Below are positions 15,100 to 28,507 of a DNA stretch of 64,000 bases, piece after piece; the stretch's first letter is position 1; every line of letters starts with the position of its first letter. Both the position numbers and the translations under genes were made by a program. Location: NCBI GenBank assembly GCA_018881555.1, contig JACAXG010000055.1, positions 3,060,978 through 3,124,977 of the forward strand, given 5' to 3'. Source of the DNA: Amblyornis subalaris (Eukaryota > Chordata > Aves > Passeriformes > Ptilonorhynchidae). The notes under the pieces are model-generated. The model made no database searches. It was not told where the DNA came from and saw nothing but the letters and a program-made list of their open reading frames with translations.

Positions 15100-15540
15100 T
15101 CAGTAAAGTCTGTCACAACCTGTCATAGCAAAAGGTAATGTCCTCTGGTATTTTGCTTTTTCTATTTCTCCCCTGTAAACACATTCTATGTACCTGTATT
15201 CTCCTTGTAATCTGGAAATCAGATATTGTTCCTCTCCTTTCCAAATAGTTATGCAATAACATACTTCAGTGAGAACTGGATTACACCCTATTGATACGCA
15301 GTAGGCTTTCAGTGTTCTTTCACTTAATTCCAGTGCAGGTACGATTGGGCTTTCAGCAGCAACAGCCATGTTTGCCTGTCCTCTTTCAGTGACAAAAGGA
15401 TTAATTTCTACACATGGGTGGTAGGACACCTTGGGCCTCTTTACAAAGAGAGGTGATCCATAAACAGCAGTAGTCAACTTGTTTCTTCTTGTGATTTCTT
15501 CCCATTCACTCACTCCCTCTGCCTCTCCTAACATTGACAT
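15100..15540 (-). CDS. unassigned ORF, 146 residues, nested in ATXN7L1 intron 1
   Basis: This is the longest open frame in the inferred intron that reads like protein rather than low-complexity translation. From the Met at 15540 it gives 146 residues, and the frame stays open upstream to a stop at about 15597, adding an acidic stretch (YPEEEYEIPF). The product is hydrophilic and mixed in composition (EWEEITRRNK, KRPKVSYHPCVEINPF, SRLQGEYRYIECVYRGEIEK), with seven cysteines, no signal peptide and no membrane segment. I do not recognise the family. It might be one internal exon: a minus-strand 'ccag' acceptor lies near 15566 and a GTATGT donor near 15264, inside the ORF. That would encode about 100 residues ending in NPVLTE. 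It could equally be a chance ORF, a retrocopy or a transposon remnant. Chance ORFs of similar length do occur elsewhere in this window, so confidence is low. Confidence 0.25.
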   Translation of the reverse strand: MSMLGEAEGVSEWEEITRRNKLTTAVYGSPLFVKRPKVSYHPCVEINPFVTERGQANMAVAAESPIVPALELSERTLKAYCVSIGCNPVLTEVCYCITIWKGEEQYLISRLQGEYRYIECVYRGEIEKAKYQRTLPFAMTGCDRLY

Positions 15541-15597
15541 GAATGGTATTTCATACTCTTCCTCTGGATATATACATACTGTCCTGATTATTACTCA

Positions 15598-18464
15598 AAG
15601 CAGCTTCAATATCATGATTTTGAACACAGAGAAAGTCTCCCTCACAAACTCACAGCATCAAAATGAGCAAGCTTTTAAAAGCACTTGTTCCGTGTCTTGT
15701 TTTCAGAGCACACTATGCTTGCACACAGTATGTCAGAAATCTGCCATGGAAAGTCCACGTTCAAGGGGTTCTCCTAAAAAAAAAATATTTCAAACTTCGG
15801 AGGAATTTGGACACAACAGGCTCACTCTAAGGTTGAAAGTTCAGAACAAGATCTCAAAACTGTTTGGAATTTTGCATGTCACTTACCCTCTGATCCTGTA
15901 ATATGTAAATGGGCATAAAAGAACTAATACAGAAGAAAGAGTGTAAAAGAATGACAAATGTTGCTGCATACACAAAGTGTTAGTTTCTCCTTACTTCTTG
16001 CCTAGTAGAAAACTAGGGCACTATTCAAGAGAACAGATGAGGCTGAAGCCTAATAAAAAAGGGAATGTTTAAGTATTTGGAGAACAGAGGGCATGTTTAG
16101 GGAACAGAGTTAAGAAAGATTAAGATTTATCTTTCAATATTTATGTTATTTTTGCAGTCTGGCAATTACAATTAGTTTTGCTTTCCAGCTCTGAGACAGT
16201 AAGACAATATTAACAAAACAGGGAGAGTTTATTTTTACAAATTAACTGCTTTCACTAGAAATCTGTTCTGTATGCTACTTTCCTGTGTGCTATACTATCA
16301 GCTTTGATGCCTCCTTCCTCCACATCAACTAATTATTCTCTCCCTCCTTCAAATTCCTCCTTAAAATAGCTTACTGCATGAAATTTTTCAACATTCATAG
16401 ACTGATTTTTGTCTTTACAACATACACTACTTATGGTTTTGTCTGAAATGTATCGGAAGATCTCTGAAATACAGACCATATCTTGCTGTTTTAAAGCTAA
16501 CACTTTTATATACGTTACATCATTTGAACACATATATGACACATCTCTTCAGAACTTTTCCAAATACATACCTAATAACAAGGAATTAAAAAAACCTCAA
16601 AACAAACGAAAAGCCTATAAAAACTCCCACAGAGGAGAAACTCTTACCTTCCAGGAAAGTGATAAAGGTTTACAATACCTTTGATTTGCCAAGGAGCTTG
16701 GAATACAAATAGTCAGAATAGTGACAGGTATCCTGAAAAGCTGGAAATAATAATAAATGCCACAAAATAAAACTCGTAGCATTCCATCCTTGAGCAATGC
16801 AGTCAAGAATAATTTTTCCTGATGAGCAAGAAACCCAAAAATATGCAAAGTTGCATTACCTCTTTCAAAATTTAAATACCTACAAGGCTTGGTAATGTTC
16901 ACACCCAGTGTGTTGTGAGTTACCAGAGTAGCTGAAGAAAACTTACACCAAGCACACAGAATGTACGAAGACTCTATTAAAAGTGCTATACACACAGCTC
17001 ACCATAATTTCAAGAGCTGAAACATTTTTCCTCCCATTTCTCCTCATGTTTTTCCATTGCCATGCATTCAGTTTCTTAGTATATTTGCCCAAGGTTCTTC
17101 AAGTCTTCTAAAAAGCCAAAAATACAGCAAAAGCATGAATACAGATCAGAACCACAAAGTTTCATGATAGTGTACAAAAAATCCCCTGAGAGACCCTGAA
17201 GAGAAAATCTGAAGACTTTTTTTCTTTCCCTTTTTTCTCAGCACCTCTGCATGGCGACGTGTATAAGCTGCTGGGATGACTGAACATTGATAACATACAG
17301 GGACATGCAGAAAGTTGCTTGGGAAAGGCAGGCAAGGTAATGAATAAAGCCTTCCAAGTCAAAGGATCAGCTCAATGCTCTGTGCGTGAGCGAACAAATC
17401 TCTCCCACAGCATTCTCCTCTTCCTTAAACAGTTGTTTAGATCTACTAAAGAGATGTGAAAACCTGAGATTAACTTCTTAAACACTGAATGACATGAATG
17501 ACAGCCATTCCATGTAACACCTCCAAAATTATTAAGTCCTGCTTTCTCAGAGAAAAAAAAAAGTGCTGTATCATAAAGCATGCCTGCCTGTAGCATGTAG
17601 ACAGGAACAAGCTGCTTTGCCCTGCAAGACAAGCAAAAGCCATACAACCATGGTTACTGCAGCACCGCGCCCAAGCTCTCACGATACACCCTGAGCAGTA
17701 CGACATTACCCGGGGCCCAGTCCACGATAATGCAATCCCGTGGCCTTGTCTCAGCTCTGGAAGCAGGAAGCACAAGTCAGTATCAGTATGTGACAGATCA
17801 CATAGACATGTTATCCACTTAAGATGCACTGCAAGGAACAGAACTACTACTTTCATGTTCATCATGCAATATGATAGATATGACCAGACACTCTTCTCTC
17901 TCCTTGAAGGGCTTTTTTTTTGTGACGGTTTTTGCTTCTGCTTGCCAATACTAGGTCCAACTCCACCAATCCTGAACTCATGCTTGTCTTAAACATCCAT
18001 TTTCTTCACTGTATTCTTGCCTGTCCCAGAATTTGCAGTGGAAAAGAGAACCAGTCTAAAAATGAGGTTATCGCACATTTTCTCTCTCTCTCTCTCCTGC
18101 TGCTTACTAATCTGTGCCATTCCTCCAGTTGAGCTGAACCCACACCTGCAATTTCAGCCTTTTTTCTTCCTACTTTTGACTCACTCCTCAAACCTTTTCT
18201 TCTGTATCTATTTCTTTCTCCACAATAGAATGCAAATATTTATTCCAAGAGAAAGCGAGAAAACATAATAACCATTTCATATTCCCCTTCCCACTCTCTC
18301 TCTCCCTTATAGCTCTCCCTTCTTCCTCACACAATAGATACAAAACACATCTGTCCTGCTCTCCACTTGCCTCACTCACATCACCCCATATCTCACATCC
18401 CTTCTCTCCTTCCACTCTGACAGAACAGCAGGACAGCCAATCAGTCTTTTCTGTGTTTGGAAAT
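15598..18464. other. non-coding, ATXN7L1 intron; no firm feature
   Basis: Intronic sequence with several short minus-strand ORFs, none convincing. The minus-strand ORF at 17470-17865 begins with a signal-peptide-like hydrophobic stretch (MKVVVLFLAV...) and is cysteine-rich, but it degenerates into low complexity and I do not call it. A short (TC)n run lies at about 18081-18096. From about 17.93 kb the plus strand becomes pyrimidine-rich. This may be further, unalignable L2 sequence leading into the next feature. Confidence 0.5.
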
Positions 18465-19720
18465 CTACTTCTGACCCCTTGATTCTCTAACTACACTACT
18501 CTTTCTGTCCTTTTACCTCTAAGCTTATTATGATCCATTTGATAATGAATTACACTTTTGTCTCTAACTAGCCTGAGCTTCCTTCATCTGCCCTTTGCAC
18601 TACAGTGAAACTATTCTCACTAAAACGCCTGAAAACCTTTTACTTGCGACTGATACAAGTTGCAACATCACAAGTTAATAATTTCCATCACCCATAACCC
18701 TTGTGCATTCTTCATAAAAATTAAATGTCTTTCTCCTTTTGAAGCCTTCTTCCTCTGTTTCTGACTTCCATGACTCGTTACCCTCTCCTGCTGCCCATCC
18801 TTCCTGTACCAATCCCTTCAGAGGTCACGGGCAGGCTCATTCTTTCTTTGTCGTCTAGCAGGTCTCCATTGAGCTGTATCTTTTGCCCCTTCTCTTATGT
18901 CTGAGAATTTTACATTCCGTTCCCAAGAACAGGTCTCCAATACAGTAGATTTATGTCTAAACAAAAAATCTCATTCTATCTTTCTGACATCTTCTACCAC
19001 TGAGCAGCTGTTAGCCTCAGCTCGATACAGCTAGAACAGAACTTGGATCTCACCACTCCTACCCTCTTTTCTCCATCTCCTCTCTTGATCATCCTGGACA
19101 GCATAATCAACTTGTCCATCATTCAGACATAAAATACTATGATAAACTACTATGTTGTCTCTGCCAGTGACTTCTCTCTTGATCTGTTCATTCAGTTTAC
19201 ATCTATATCTAAATGATTCTTCCTGTCTTGCATCCCTAGGACAAAGTCTGCTGTAAACATCTTCAGAGCTAAAGGTTTGTCTGGACTTCACCTCACATTA
19301 GTTACTTATATTTTCTTCTTTTTCATGTTGACAAACATTATCCTGCTTGTTCACTCTGTTCCAAAAGTTCTTTCTTCTTTACTGTTGTGCTACTTTACCA
19401 TCATTCTCTCTGCATCCTTCTATGCACAATCCTCCATTCCAAATCTAAATACTGGGAACAACTCATCTTTGCTTTCCAGGCTCCTCTGTCTTATGTACAC
19501 TATACTGTCCACATGCTACTTGCTATCACACCATTTGCTCACATCTCCAGTCGGTTCATGATGTCCGTATTCATTCACTAAGCCTTTTAAGAACCAGCCT
19601 GTATTTTCGTCCTGGCCAACTTCCACACCCGACTAAGGATACCTTCCAGGCTCTTGCAAAACTACGTCACTGCCCTCCAAACATCACCTTAAGGCTTTCC
19701 TCACCACAGTTCTAAGAAAG
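18465..19720 (+). repeat. ancient L2-like LINE remnant (sense on plus strand)
   Basis: A 1.25-kb pyrimidine-rich stretch whose order of words follows the reverse-transcriptase ORF of vertebrate L2 LINEs. Examples are: 'ccttttacctctaagcttat' near 18510 (palm-preceding segment); 'tgcactacagtgaaactatt' near 18595 (the 'cactccactgaaac' block); 'gacttccatgactc' near 18762 followed by 'cctctcctg'; 'gaacagaacttggatctc' near 19032 (the 'aaaacTGAACTCttgatctt' block); then 'tatctaaatgattcttcctg' near 19207. The frame is destroyed by stops and indels, so this is a dead fossil. It is antisense to ATXN7L1. Identification is from memory of L2 consensus sequences, and both ends are uncertain. Confidence 0.65.
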
Positions 19721-22700
19721 TCACTTTAGTTTAGGCTAAAGTCTACCATCTATCACATTGAGCAACTAAGTGCTTTTGTTTGCCAATACTAAAACTCTTG
19801 TTTTGTCACATATTAAAATATTAGTTCTCTGCAGCACAATTTCACAACACACACAAGCACACACCCTTCCTCCCTGTGCTGGTACCCTGCATAGTAGCAT
19901 ATAGTGTCTGATGGGGCTGCTAGGCATTAGGATCATGCAAATAATAATGGCCTCCCTAGCCATTGCAGTAACAGATCAATTACTTATATTCTTCCAGATC
20001 ATTGTCCTCTGACTATTTCCATTATCAGCCCCAAACAAACTAGGTTTTGGCTCTGTCAGTGTTTGCTGTGGTGGCGTGGGTCTAACAAACTTTTCAGATT
20101 TAAATCATTGTATCATCCTGTCTCAGTAAGATATAACTAAGAGCAGCTTAAAAAACAACTGAATATGCTAACTATCACCTGATAATCTATCTAATCCAGA
20201 CAATCACAAGTGGCCAGCCTATAGGACACCTGAGGTCAGGATACTTATCAGAGATTAAAAAATGAACACACATGATGATTTATACTTCTTTAAGTCTCAG
20301 CTTCCATTCTGACCATTTCAGCTCAAAATGATGATGAGCTCAAATTCTCATATTCTGTCACTGGAGAGGTCCAGTCCCATCCTCTTTTGTCTTGCTAGAG
20401 AAGAGAATTTTGACCCAGCAAACTTCCAAAGAACTATCACTTATATGACATTAGCAGTGTTCAATCCAAGTATAACTTCAAATTCCCAGACTCTGCCTGC
20501 CCCCTCTGTCTAGTCCCCTGCAGTAGGAAAGGAAGAGAAAGAATGACTGGACAGAAAACATAAAACACTGTATAATAGAAAAAAATACCAAGAAAATAAA
20601 GAACATAGAGAAGATCACACGGAATCAAACCCCATGAACTCTTGCCCTTTGCCAGTCATTCTTACGTCTTGATGCTACTTCATCAGTCACTCTTCTGTCT
20701 CCTCTGCTGAACACCTGCTCCCAGGGAACGGAAAGGGAAGCAGGCCTAACCCCTCTGTGTCCCATGCACAGGTCTGTCACAACACAACTGCTTCCGTTTT
20801 ACAGATGATTCAGGAGGCGCCTGCGGACTAAGTGAAACTGCACTAGGCATATATTGGAACCAGCACTTGTGCAGAACCTAGAAATTCTGTTGGCAAGTTC
20901 TTTGCTACTTCTGGCTGATGCTCTTTCTGATCTGGGAAAACTCTTGTTCTTTTTTGCCAAACAGCACACATTTTGTAAATACATGAACACAGAAACCAAA
21001 AAGCTGGAAGACCAAATAATTCTAAATTCTAATTACTGTTAAGAAAACAGATAGATACGAATATGTGTTGGGCTTAAGAACTGTATTATTAATACAATTT
21101 AGTAAAATATGAAACGAAATTACTGAATAATAAGCAAAACATTTCAGAAATTAGGAAGACACTTCTATGAGTACAAGACCAAGAACAATCAGAAAGCTCA
21201 CTTCTCCAGCAAAATCAATGGCTTTCAGACGTAACTTTTAATAAGCCATACAAAAAGTTATGACAAAATTCGTCCGTTAAAATCGACCATAGATAGGGAC
21301 ATAGAAAAGAAAAAGAGAGAAATTATGCAAGCAGTAGTTGGGTTTCCTCTGTTCTGTATTAGTTGCAAGTAACTGTGCTGGATTCCTCCTTCAATTTGAG
21401 TCTGCTTAGTCAGCTGCACGGCACTATGATAAAAAACTGGGACATTTTTACCCTCATAGCATCTACCCTTCTCATCCAGCAAGAGAACCATCAGAGATTT
21501 CTTGCTATAGACTTGCTAATAGACCTCTGTCAAACACCCTTACTGTGTCACGACAGCATTCACCAAGGGTTTTTTTTACATATTAATTACCTAAAGACAT
21601 CAGCTTCACCTGGCATCCTGCACCTTTAACTCCTGAATCAGCTTGTTCAAAGATAAGCTGAAGAACTTCTGCACCAAGTTGAACTTGGAAGACAGAGAGA
21701 CCCAGTAACTTAATCCATGCCCATATAAACTGAAAATCTTTCTTGCTAGTTATTCCAAAATCACTCTTAATAACAAATAATTGTGGCATTCATATAACCT
21801 AACCTTATACTGGAGTTAACTCTTCAAGAAATACTCATAGCAACAACACTATTTTTACTGAAGGTGATCTTTCTCAGTAATGCATGCAGTGACTACCAGA
21901 AACTTTCACTTTGACTACCAGAAACTTATGCTTTCTGCCTACAGGACTCCTGTGATCCACANCTTATATAAAATGTAATTTGAAATGTTTTCTGTAGGAT
22001 TTTCCACTGCTTTCATCTCATTCATACACCTCAGCCTTGGTTAAATGGCTAATATTTTTTTGCCCCAAAGGTAAAACACAACCTGATAATGTTCTAATTT
22101 TTAATTAACTAGAACAAAAGGCCCATTTCAAAGAAATTACTCCATTTCACAGTGGAAATGGTCCAGCTCTTATGTAGTCTTTTTTTTATACATAGAAATC
22201 TATATTTCATCTATAAACTATTAACTACATACAGAGGCAGCTCAACGAGAAAACTCACACTGTTTTTATATCTCAATCAAAATTAGATACACAAAGTCAC
22301 TTCACTTTCTGTGGTAACAGCAGGGTTTGGGGTACCCTCTAATAAACACATAAATTTCCCTCTTTCTTGAGTCTGGTTATAAGTTACAACAAGTAGAAGG
22401 AATGTCAGAGACAGATCCTTATTGACAGTGCTGTCAGTTGACAGAGAATCACACCTGGTTTCCCCACACACAATCAAAAAAGGTACCTTAAACTACAGGA
22501 GATCTAACCTCTTCAGAACAACTGTTGCACAAATACTGGACTTCATCAGGATACGTGCCACCTAACAAAACCAAATTTTCTGAAGAAGTCATTTACAGAA
22601 CAACAGTTTTAGACACATATTAAAAAAAAAAAAATCTTGATTCAAAACACAGAATGTCTGATAAGAAAGCCTTACCATTACTCCACTCCTTTTATCCAGT

Positions 22701-25700
22701 GTGTGGGATGAAGAACAAAAGGACAGGTTTCAGAAAGTAACTATGTAACTCTGAGGATAAGCTACAACTCTGACTTAATTTTCAGAGCACTATCATACAT
22801 AATGTTTCATTCTTCCTCTGCCATCATTCCTTGAAACACATTAAATGAGGTGACAGCCATAACCAGGAGACATGTCACCCCCCTGCAGAAGCTGTCCATG
22901 TGAAAAAAAAAAAAAATCAGTCAGATATCAGATACACAGAACTGATCAGGCACTTACACACCAGAATGCACACCAGAATTCAAGCCCACTGTCATTTCTC
23001 ATCCTAAAGAAAGACCCTATGGGGATCTCTGCTCACTGTTTTTATTCCCAGCATAAAGATAAGAATGGTAAGAAAAAGTTTGTCTTGAAAACAGCCATAG
23101 TTCTGTGCCCTGCCAATTCTCAGTTCTTTCACTCATCAAGTTCCACAGAATATCACATCTGTTTCAGAATCAGTATCTCTGGAAGACCTTATTAGCTCAC
23201 AGAGAAGAGACAGAAAATAATAGAACATTCAACCCTGTCTTTTGCCCACTGCAAAACCAAAACCAACCCCAAATCACTAACTATGGTGGTCTAAATTCAA
23301 TAACCTCACTTCTCTCTTTTGGAGTATGTGTTTAAAACTTTGTTATAATTTTCTTTCCCTCTCAGCCTTTTCTAACATTCCCTACCACCACAAAAAGGTG
23401 GAAGATGAAGGTGGCTAAGAAAAACAAGAATGTTTTTATTCTTTTTTGTTTAGTACATCTTTAAAGGAGACAAACAGCACCATTGGCAAACCACTAGTAA
23501 ACAAAAAAATAAATAATAATTAAATAAAAGTCAACTCCAATCCCTATGCTTACATTAACCAGCTGGTTTTGTCTTCTCTTCTTTCACAATCTCCCCATAA
23601 ATAATTTTAGTTCTCTTCCTCTTGCTTTTCATAAAGCAGAATGTTGTGTGTCACATCCTTTTTTCCCCCCATACAAGTACTCCGTACCATCACCTAACCT
23701 CCTTAACTTCTTATTTTTCCAAGAAGAATGATAAAATCATCAAGATTTTTTTCTGAAGAATTAAAAAGATACTGAAAGCAAAACTAATCAGTATCCCTTT
23801 AATTTTGTTCTGATATTGTCAAAGGATTTACCAAAAAGCTTTCCATCAGATATTTGTGGGGGCACTCAAAATAGGAAAAAATATATTGTAACCAATTATC
23901 CAGTAGATTTAAAACTCCATTTTGCATGTGTAAGCATGAAGTAAAATTGTCAAGTATGGGGTGGAACAACAAAGATAAAAAATCTCTACTTTTAACACAA
24001 AATCAGAAAAACAATTAGATTTTTTTACATAACATCCTTAACGTCAAACAATAATGAATCAGTATGGTTAGTGAAAAGATTATCTAAGACAAAACACATA
24101 CATCATCAGATTGAAACTTCAATAATACAAACCCACTGAACTGGGAAACTGAAGTTGACTATGACACCAAGTACCCAGACATAGACCTAAATCCTACAGG
24201 TCATATTTAACTGTGTTGTAGTTCACAAAGATACCCAGGATATCTTTTGCTCCTTTACAGCCTGTGCCTACCTAAAAACACTCAGAGCACTCAATGCTTG
24301 CACATTACTAAACCAATTATTAATACAAGTTCTGTATGCAAAACGAAAAAATCCCATTCTTCCATTATTTTCTCAAATATTGTATAAAGTAAAACACATG
24401 CCTTCAAAATTAATCTATAACCAGTTACAGGTTATGGCTGATAAAAACCGAACACTGTATCTACCTCAGGCATACAGTTACTGTGACGTTTTACAGGACA
24501 CGAATTTTCAAATACAGGCTTCTTATACTATGGGTGCTATCTACAAGAAAATCTCCAATTCTTCAAATATGCCATACAACCTTTTAAAATTCAACATAAA
24601 TTCTAAATGCTGCTCCAATTCTGATAACCCCTCTTTTAGCTAAGCCAGTTGCTTGGTAGTGATTTGTCAGATAAGTTACACAATACTGTTTCTGTTTCCT
24701 GATTAGATAAGCAGATAAGTTTTTTTTCTGGCACAAACATTTATGTATAAAATTTCTCATTTTCTGTGAACACTTGCAACTTTGTAATACCCTCTCTACA
24801 AATCTACACGCCAGTAAAAGTCAACCATGGACAGACAGACTGCATTTGCTAAAGGAAAACTTAGAGTAAGTATCAGCATGCAAAAAGCAATTCTGTCTAC
24901 AAAACTGAACAAATGTTCAGGAAATTTCTCTCTCTCCATGCTGCCTACATATACAGTGCAGAATAAAGGAAAGCAGTGAGCAATACTTCTGTGTCTTTAC
25001 TTTTACCCTTAAGACTGGGCACAGGGGCCACATAGCCTCAGTGCATCCCTTGCATTACAGAAATGAACAGCACAGTCACACTGTGACCCCTTTGCCCAGC
25101 GATATGCTAAAAAGTATCAACGCCCTGGGCAGGCAGAGGCTTGGCAGGGAGTGTTCCTAACCCCCACCTGCAGGAAATGTTGCCTCCCAGGTGCCATCCT
25201 GGGCCAAAGAGAGGAAGAAGAGCAGCCCACCACTCTAAACACACATGGTTCACAACCAGAACAGAGGCAGCGAAACAGGGATCAAGCTAACTGGAAGCAC
25301 TTTTTGCAAGCTGACACTGTTTTTTTTCTACAAAACCAAAGTGAAACTCCTTGTCACGGTCTGGAGACCAACATCTTCCCACCCTCCTACCCTGCACCAT
25401 GCACTGCACAGTTTCACTTGTCTAAAAAGGCTCCTTGCTTAACTGCTTACAAAGGAATGGTCGCATAAATCTGGTCATATCAACTAAACACGATGAAATG
25501 CAGACAAATATGACAAGAAGTAAGTGCAGAGAGATCAGATTTTACACTATCTTTATCAAACAAGACAGTAATTTTTGATACTTAAAATCCTGTCTGTCAT
25601 TCCCAGTTACTTGATACAACTAAGTTACAAGTAACATCTGATTTTTCTAACACACCACTTACAATCTCTTGGCACCACAGATGCCTTTAAAAAGGTCTAC

Positions 25701-28040
25701 TCGGATTGATAAGATTGTAAAGAAATAGAAGTTGGGTTTGGTATCAGACCTATCATGGCCACAACCCTTGTCTATGAACACAGCAGGCAAAAAAATTCAA
25801 CATGTCACACAACACGTGTGCAAGATCAGAGTAAATCACAAGCAAATTTCTGCAAATACACAAGAAATGGTTCCTGAGGATCAATCTAACTCTTCAAACT
25901 TTTCCCCATCTTTATTAATAAGGATGGTGAGGCCCAAGGAAGATTTACAGTGGGTGTTCAGACACACAGATGGGTGTGGTGAAAACACCTGTATTAACAG
26001 ACTGCCTAAGTGAATATAGTAGAAATATTTCAACACATACTAATTTATTCAAACTTCATGAAAGTTCTTTCTAAGTGATCTAACACAAGCTACTACTTGG
26101 AAGCAATAACTTTCCTAAAGATTTTTATTTTCTAAATATAACGGTCAAATTGAAGTTTTTAAGCAGTATTATGACATAAGTACTATAAAAGCCAGTAAAT
26201 GCTTCACACCTGTCATGATCATAATGTCAGCAACGACATTACACTTTGGAAATAATTTTCCTGGATAGTGAGTTTCAATAGAGCTCCTTTGACAGAGTCT
26301 CTGATCCCCCAAAAAACCGAACAAGACTAGAACTGATAATTTAAACTGAATCGTTCTAGGAAACAATTTGCATATTATGTATGACTAAGGAGTAGAGACG
26401 CTTCAATCTTTATGTCTCAAGCTTATAATAAGAATTTGTGTTCAAGGACTTCTGTGCACAAAACATTTTATTGCAACAAATTAAGCTCCTTATGAAGGCC
26501 CAGCTGAAGTAGCAAGATTTTTGTTCGATTGTTTTTGAATCAACATTACTGATAGATGTACAGAGCCTTGAACCTTTTACCTATAAATAAACTACAGGAA
26601 AATCGCAGTTCTGCTGCTAACTTATTTTTGGGCTGGCGAAATAGAGAGGTTCAGGCATGTAAGAATCAAGACAAGAACACAACCGAGCTTGGCATCTCTG
26701 TAAAGGTCTTTCAAAAATAAAGTTTTATGGTATTTAAAATAACTTTAATGTGTACTCCATGCAATTTTATAGTTTATCACACAAATCTACATTAGTGATT
26801 AATTCATTCTTTTTTCAAGAGTTTGTTTAGAAAACATAAGATTGCTTCGAGCTGCCAAGATGCTCAAAATTGAACACACATGTAATGACAACTATTTGAG
26901 AAACTTTACATCCTTTCAGAATATATATTATGACATTACAGGTAATAGTGGGATTTCTCTCAGCATGAGTAAGTCACACCAAAGTTTCACTATGATGGGA
27001 TCGTTCATTATGAACTGACTTCCCAAGAAGTATTTCTCAAGACACAGAGGTCGTACACATAAACCGCTCTCTTAATGAAACAGAAACAAACAGAAAGCTA
27101 CATGAAAAAGCATCCTCAACCATTTCACTAGTTGCATTAGGTGTTACCTCAGCGTGATGTTAATGACACACATCACAAACGAAATGTATAAACTTGATTT
27201 GCCTACGCTTACCACTAAAGTTTCTCCTCTTGCAACTGACAGAACTGTGTCAGGCCTGGCATACTGGCAAATACCACTAATCTGGAATTTGCCTGTTCAC
27301 ACTGATAGTACTGGAAGACCTTACGGCCCAAATGACTTATTTTATTTGTTTTTGCGTAATACATAGTAATCTATAGTAAGAGTGTAACCTAAGATAACAT
27401 TTGAGGTTGGTTGCTCAGTTGACTGCAGTTCACACTCAGCAGTGAGAATGAAGAATAAAATGCAATTTGAGCTAAAGTGAATGAACTTGAAGATTGTAAC
27501 AGACCCCTTCTCACTGCAAGTGAAAACGTCTTCACTAAGTCACCAATAATAATATAACGTTTGAAGTTTATATGCTTATCTTCACTTGAGCAACTGAAAC
27601 GTTGCACCAAGGGCCAGGGTCCACAAAAAGTCCAATATGGCCACTGATGTGTAGCTGTCTTTTGACTCAAAATTGCTTTATCTTTTACTGCGTCTGTCAG
27701 TTGCACATATACACCTGTTATACCCGTACTTCAAAAGAAGTTGACACAGTGACAGTCATCTGCGTGTATCCAACCCTGAAACGTTCTTCATGGCAGAGAG
27801 ATCCATATGCTATTAGACCATCCTGTCAAGGCCAAACCACAGCCATCCACAACCACCAAGAGACAGACAGGTAGAGAGGTGTGCCAGCACTATCCACTTA
27901 CCTTCTTTATTAAGCCTCATAACCTCCCTGCTTTTTCCACCCTCCTTTCCAGTCTCTTCCAGATCTACACCTGCAGAAGAGAAGCAGAGTCAGGAAGCAC
28001 CGAGGGCCCTGAGGTGTGCATTTATTGTTTGGCGAGGGGA
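19721..28040. other. non-coding, ATXN7L1 intron 1 proximal part
   Basis: AT-rich intronic sequence with no coding exon I can support. A 22-bp two-copy tandem duplication starts at 21891 (gactaccagaaact, repeated from 21913). An undetermined base lies at 21962. A GC-richer patch at about 25.0-25.4 kb has no recognisable gene or repeat. Confidence 0.55.
21891..21934. repeat. two-copy tandem duplication, 22-bp period
   Basis: The words 'gactaccagaaactt' occur at 21891 and again at 21913, each followed by similar sequence. It is short, local and apparently non-functional. Confidence 0.75.
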
Positions 28041-28353
28041 GGAGGAGAGGTGAGGAGGTGAGCAGTGTTTCTATTTGCAACGGCAAAAGCACAATGGTCG
28101 GAGCATCTGCCAGGGAGCGGAACCGCCGGGCCCCCCGCGGCAGCACCCTCGCCCCCCCCTCCCCGCCCGCGGCATCCTCCGGCCCCTCCGCGCATCCTCC
28201 CCCTCGCCCCCTTCCCCCACCGCGGCGCCGGCCCAGCGCCGCGGGGCAGCGGCACGGCAGGCGCGGCGCGGCGTGCGCCTCCCGCACACATGGCACGGGG
28301 GCTCGGCCGAGCGTCAGCTGAGCGCCCGGGGGGGCGGCACCTCCCGGCCCCGG

Positions 28354-28382
28354 CGGGAGGAGGGAGGGGAGAGGAGGGGGGG
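28354..28382 (+). other. potential G-quadruplex in the ATXN7L1 exon 1/intron 1 region
   Basis: Four runs of three or more G are separated by loops of 4, 1 and 6 bases (ggg-agga-ggg-a-gggg-agagga-ggggggg). The motif is on the plus strand, the template strand for ATXN7L1, about 130 bp into the inferred intron 1. Formation is inferred from the pattern only. Confidence 0.55.
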
Positions 28383-28507
28383 CGGCCCGGCCGGACCCCG
28401 GCCCCGCTCCGGGGGGAGCGGCGTGCGGAGCCGGACCGCGGCCGGTCCCTGCCCTTACTGTGCGGGGGGGCGGCGCCGTGCGCGTGCGGGGGGGCGGCCT
28501 CCCGCAC

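Noticed and set aside
16615..16995. 126-codon minus-strand ORF
   Set aside because: Hydrophobic mixed sequence without recognisable domains or splice context. Length is within chance expectation for 64 kb on both strands.
19031..19581. Short ORFs on both strands between 19.0 and 19.6 kb
   Set aside because: They fall inside the degenerate L2-like LINE, and none spans a meaningful part of its protein.
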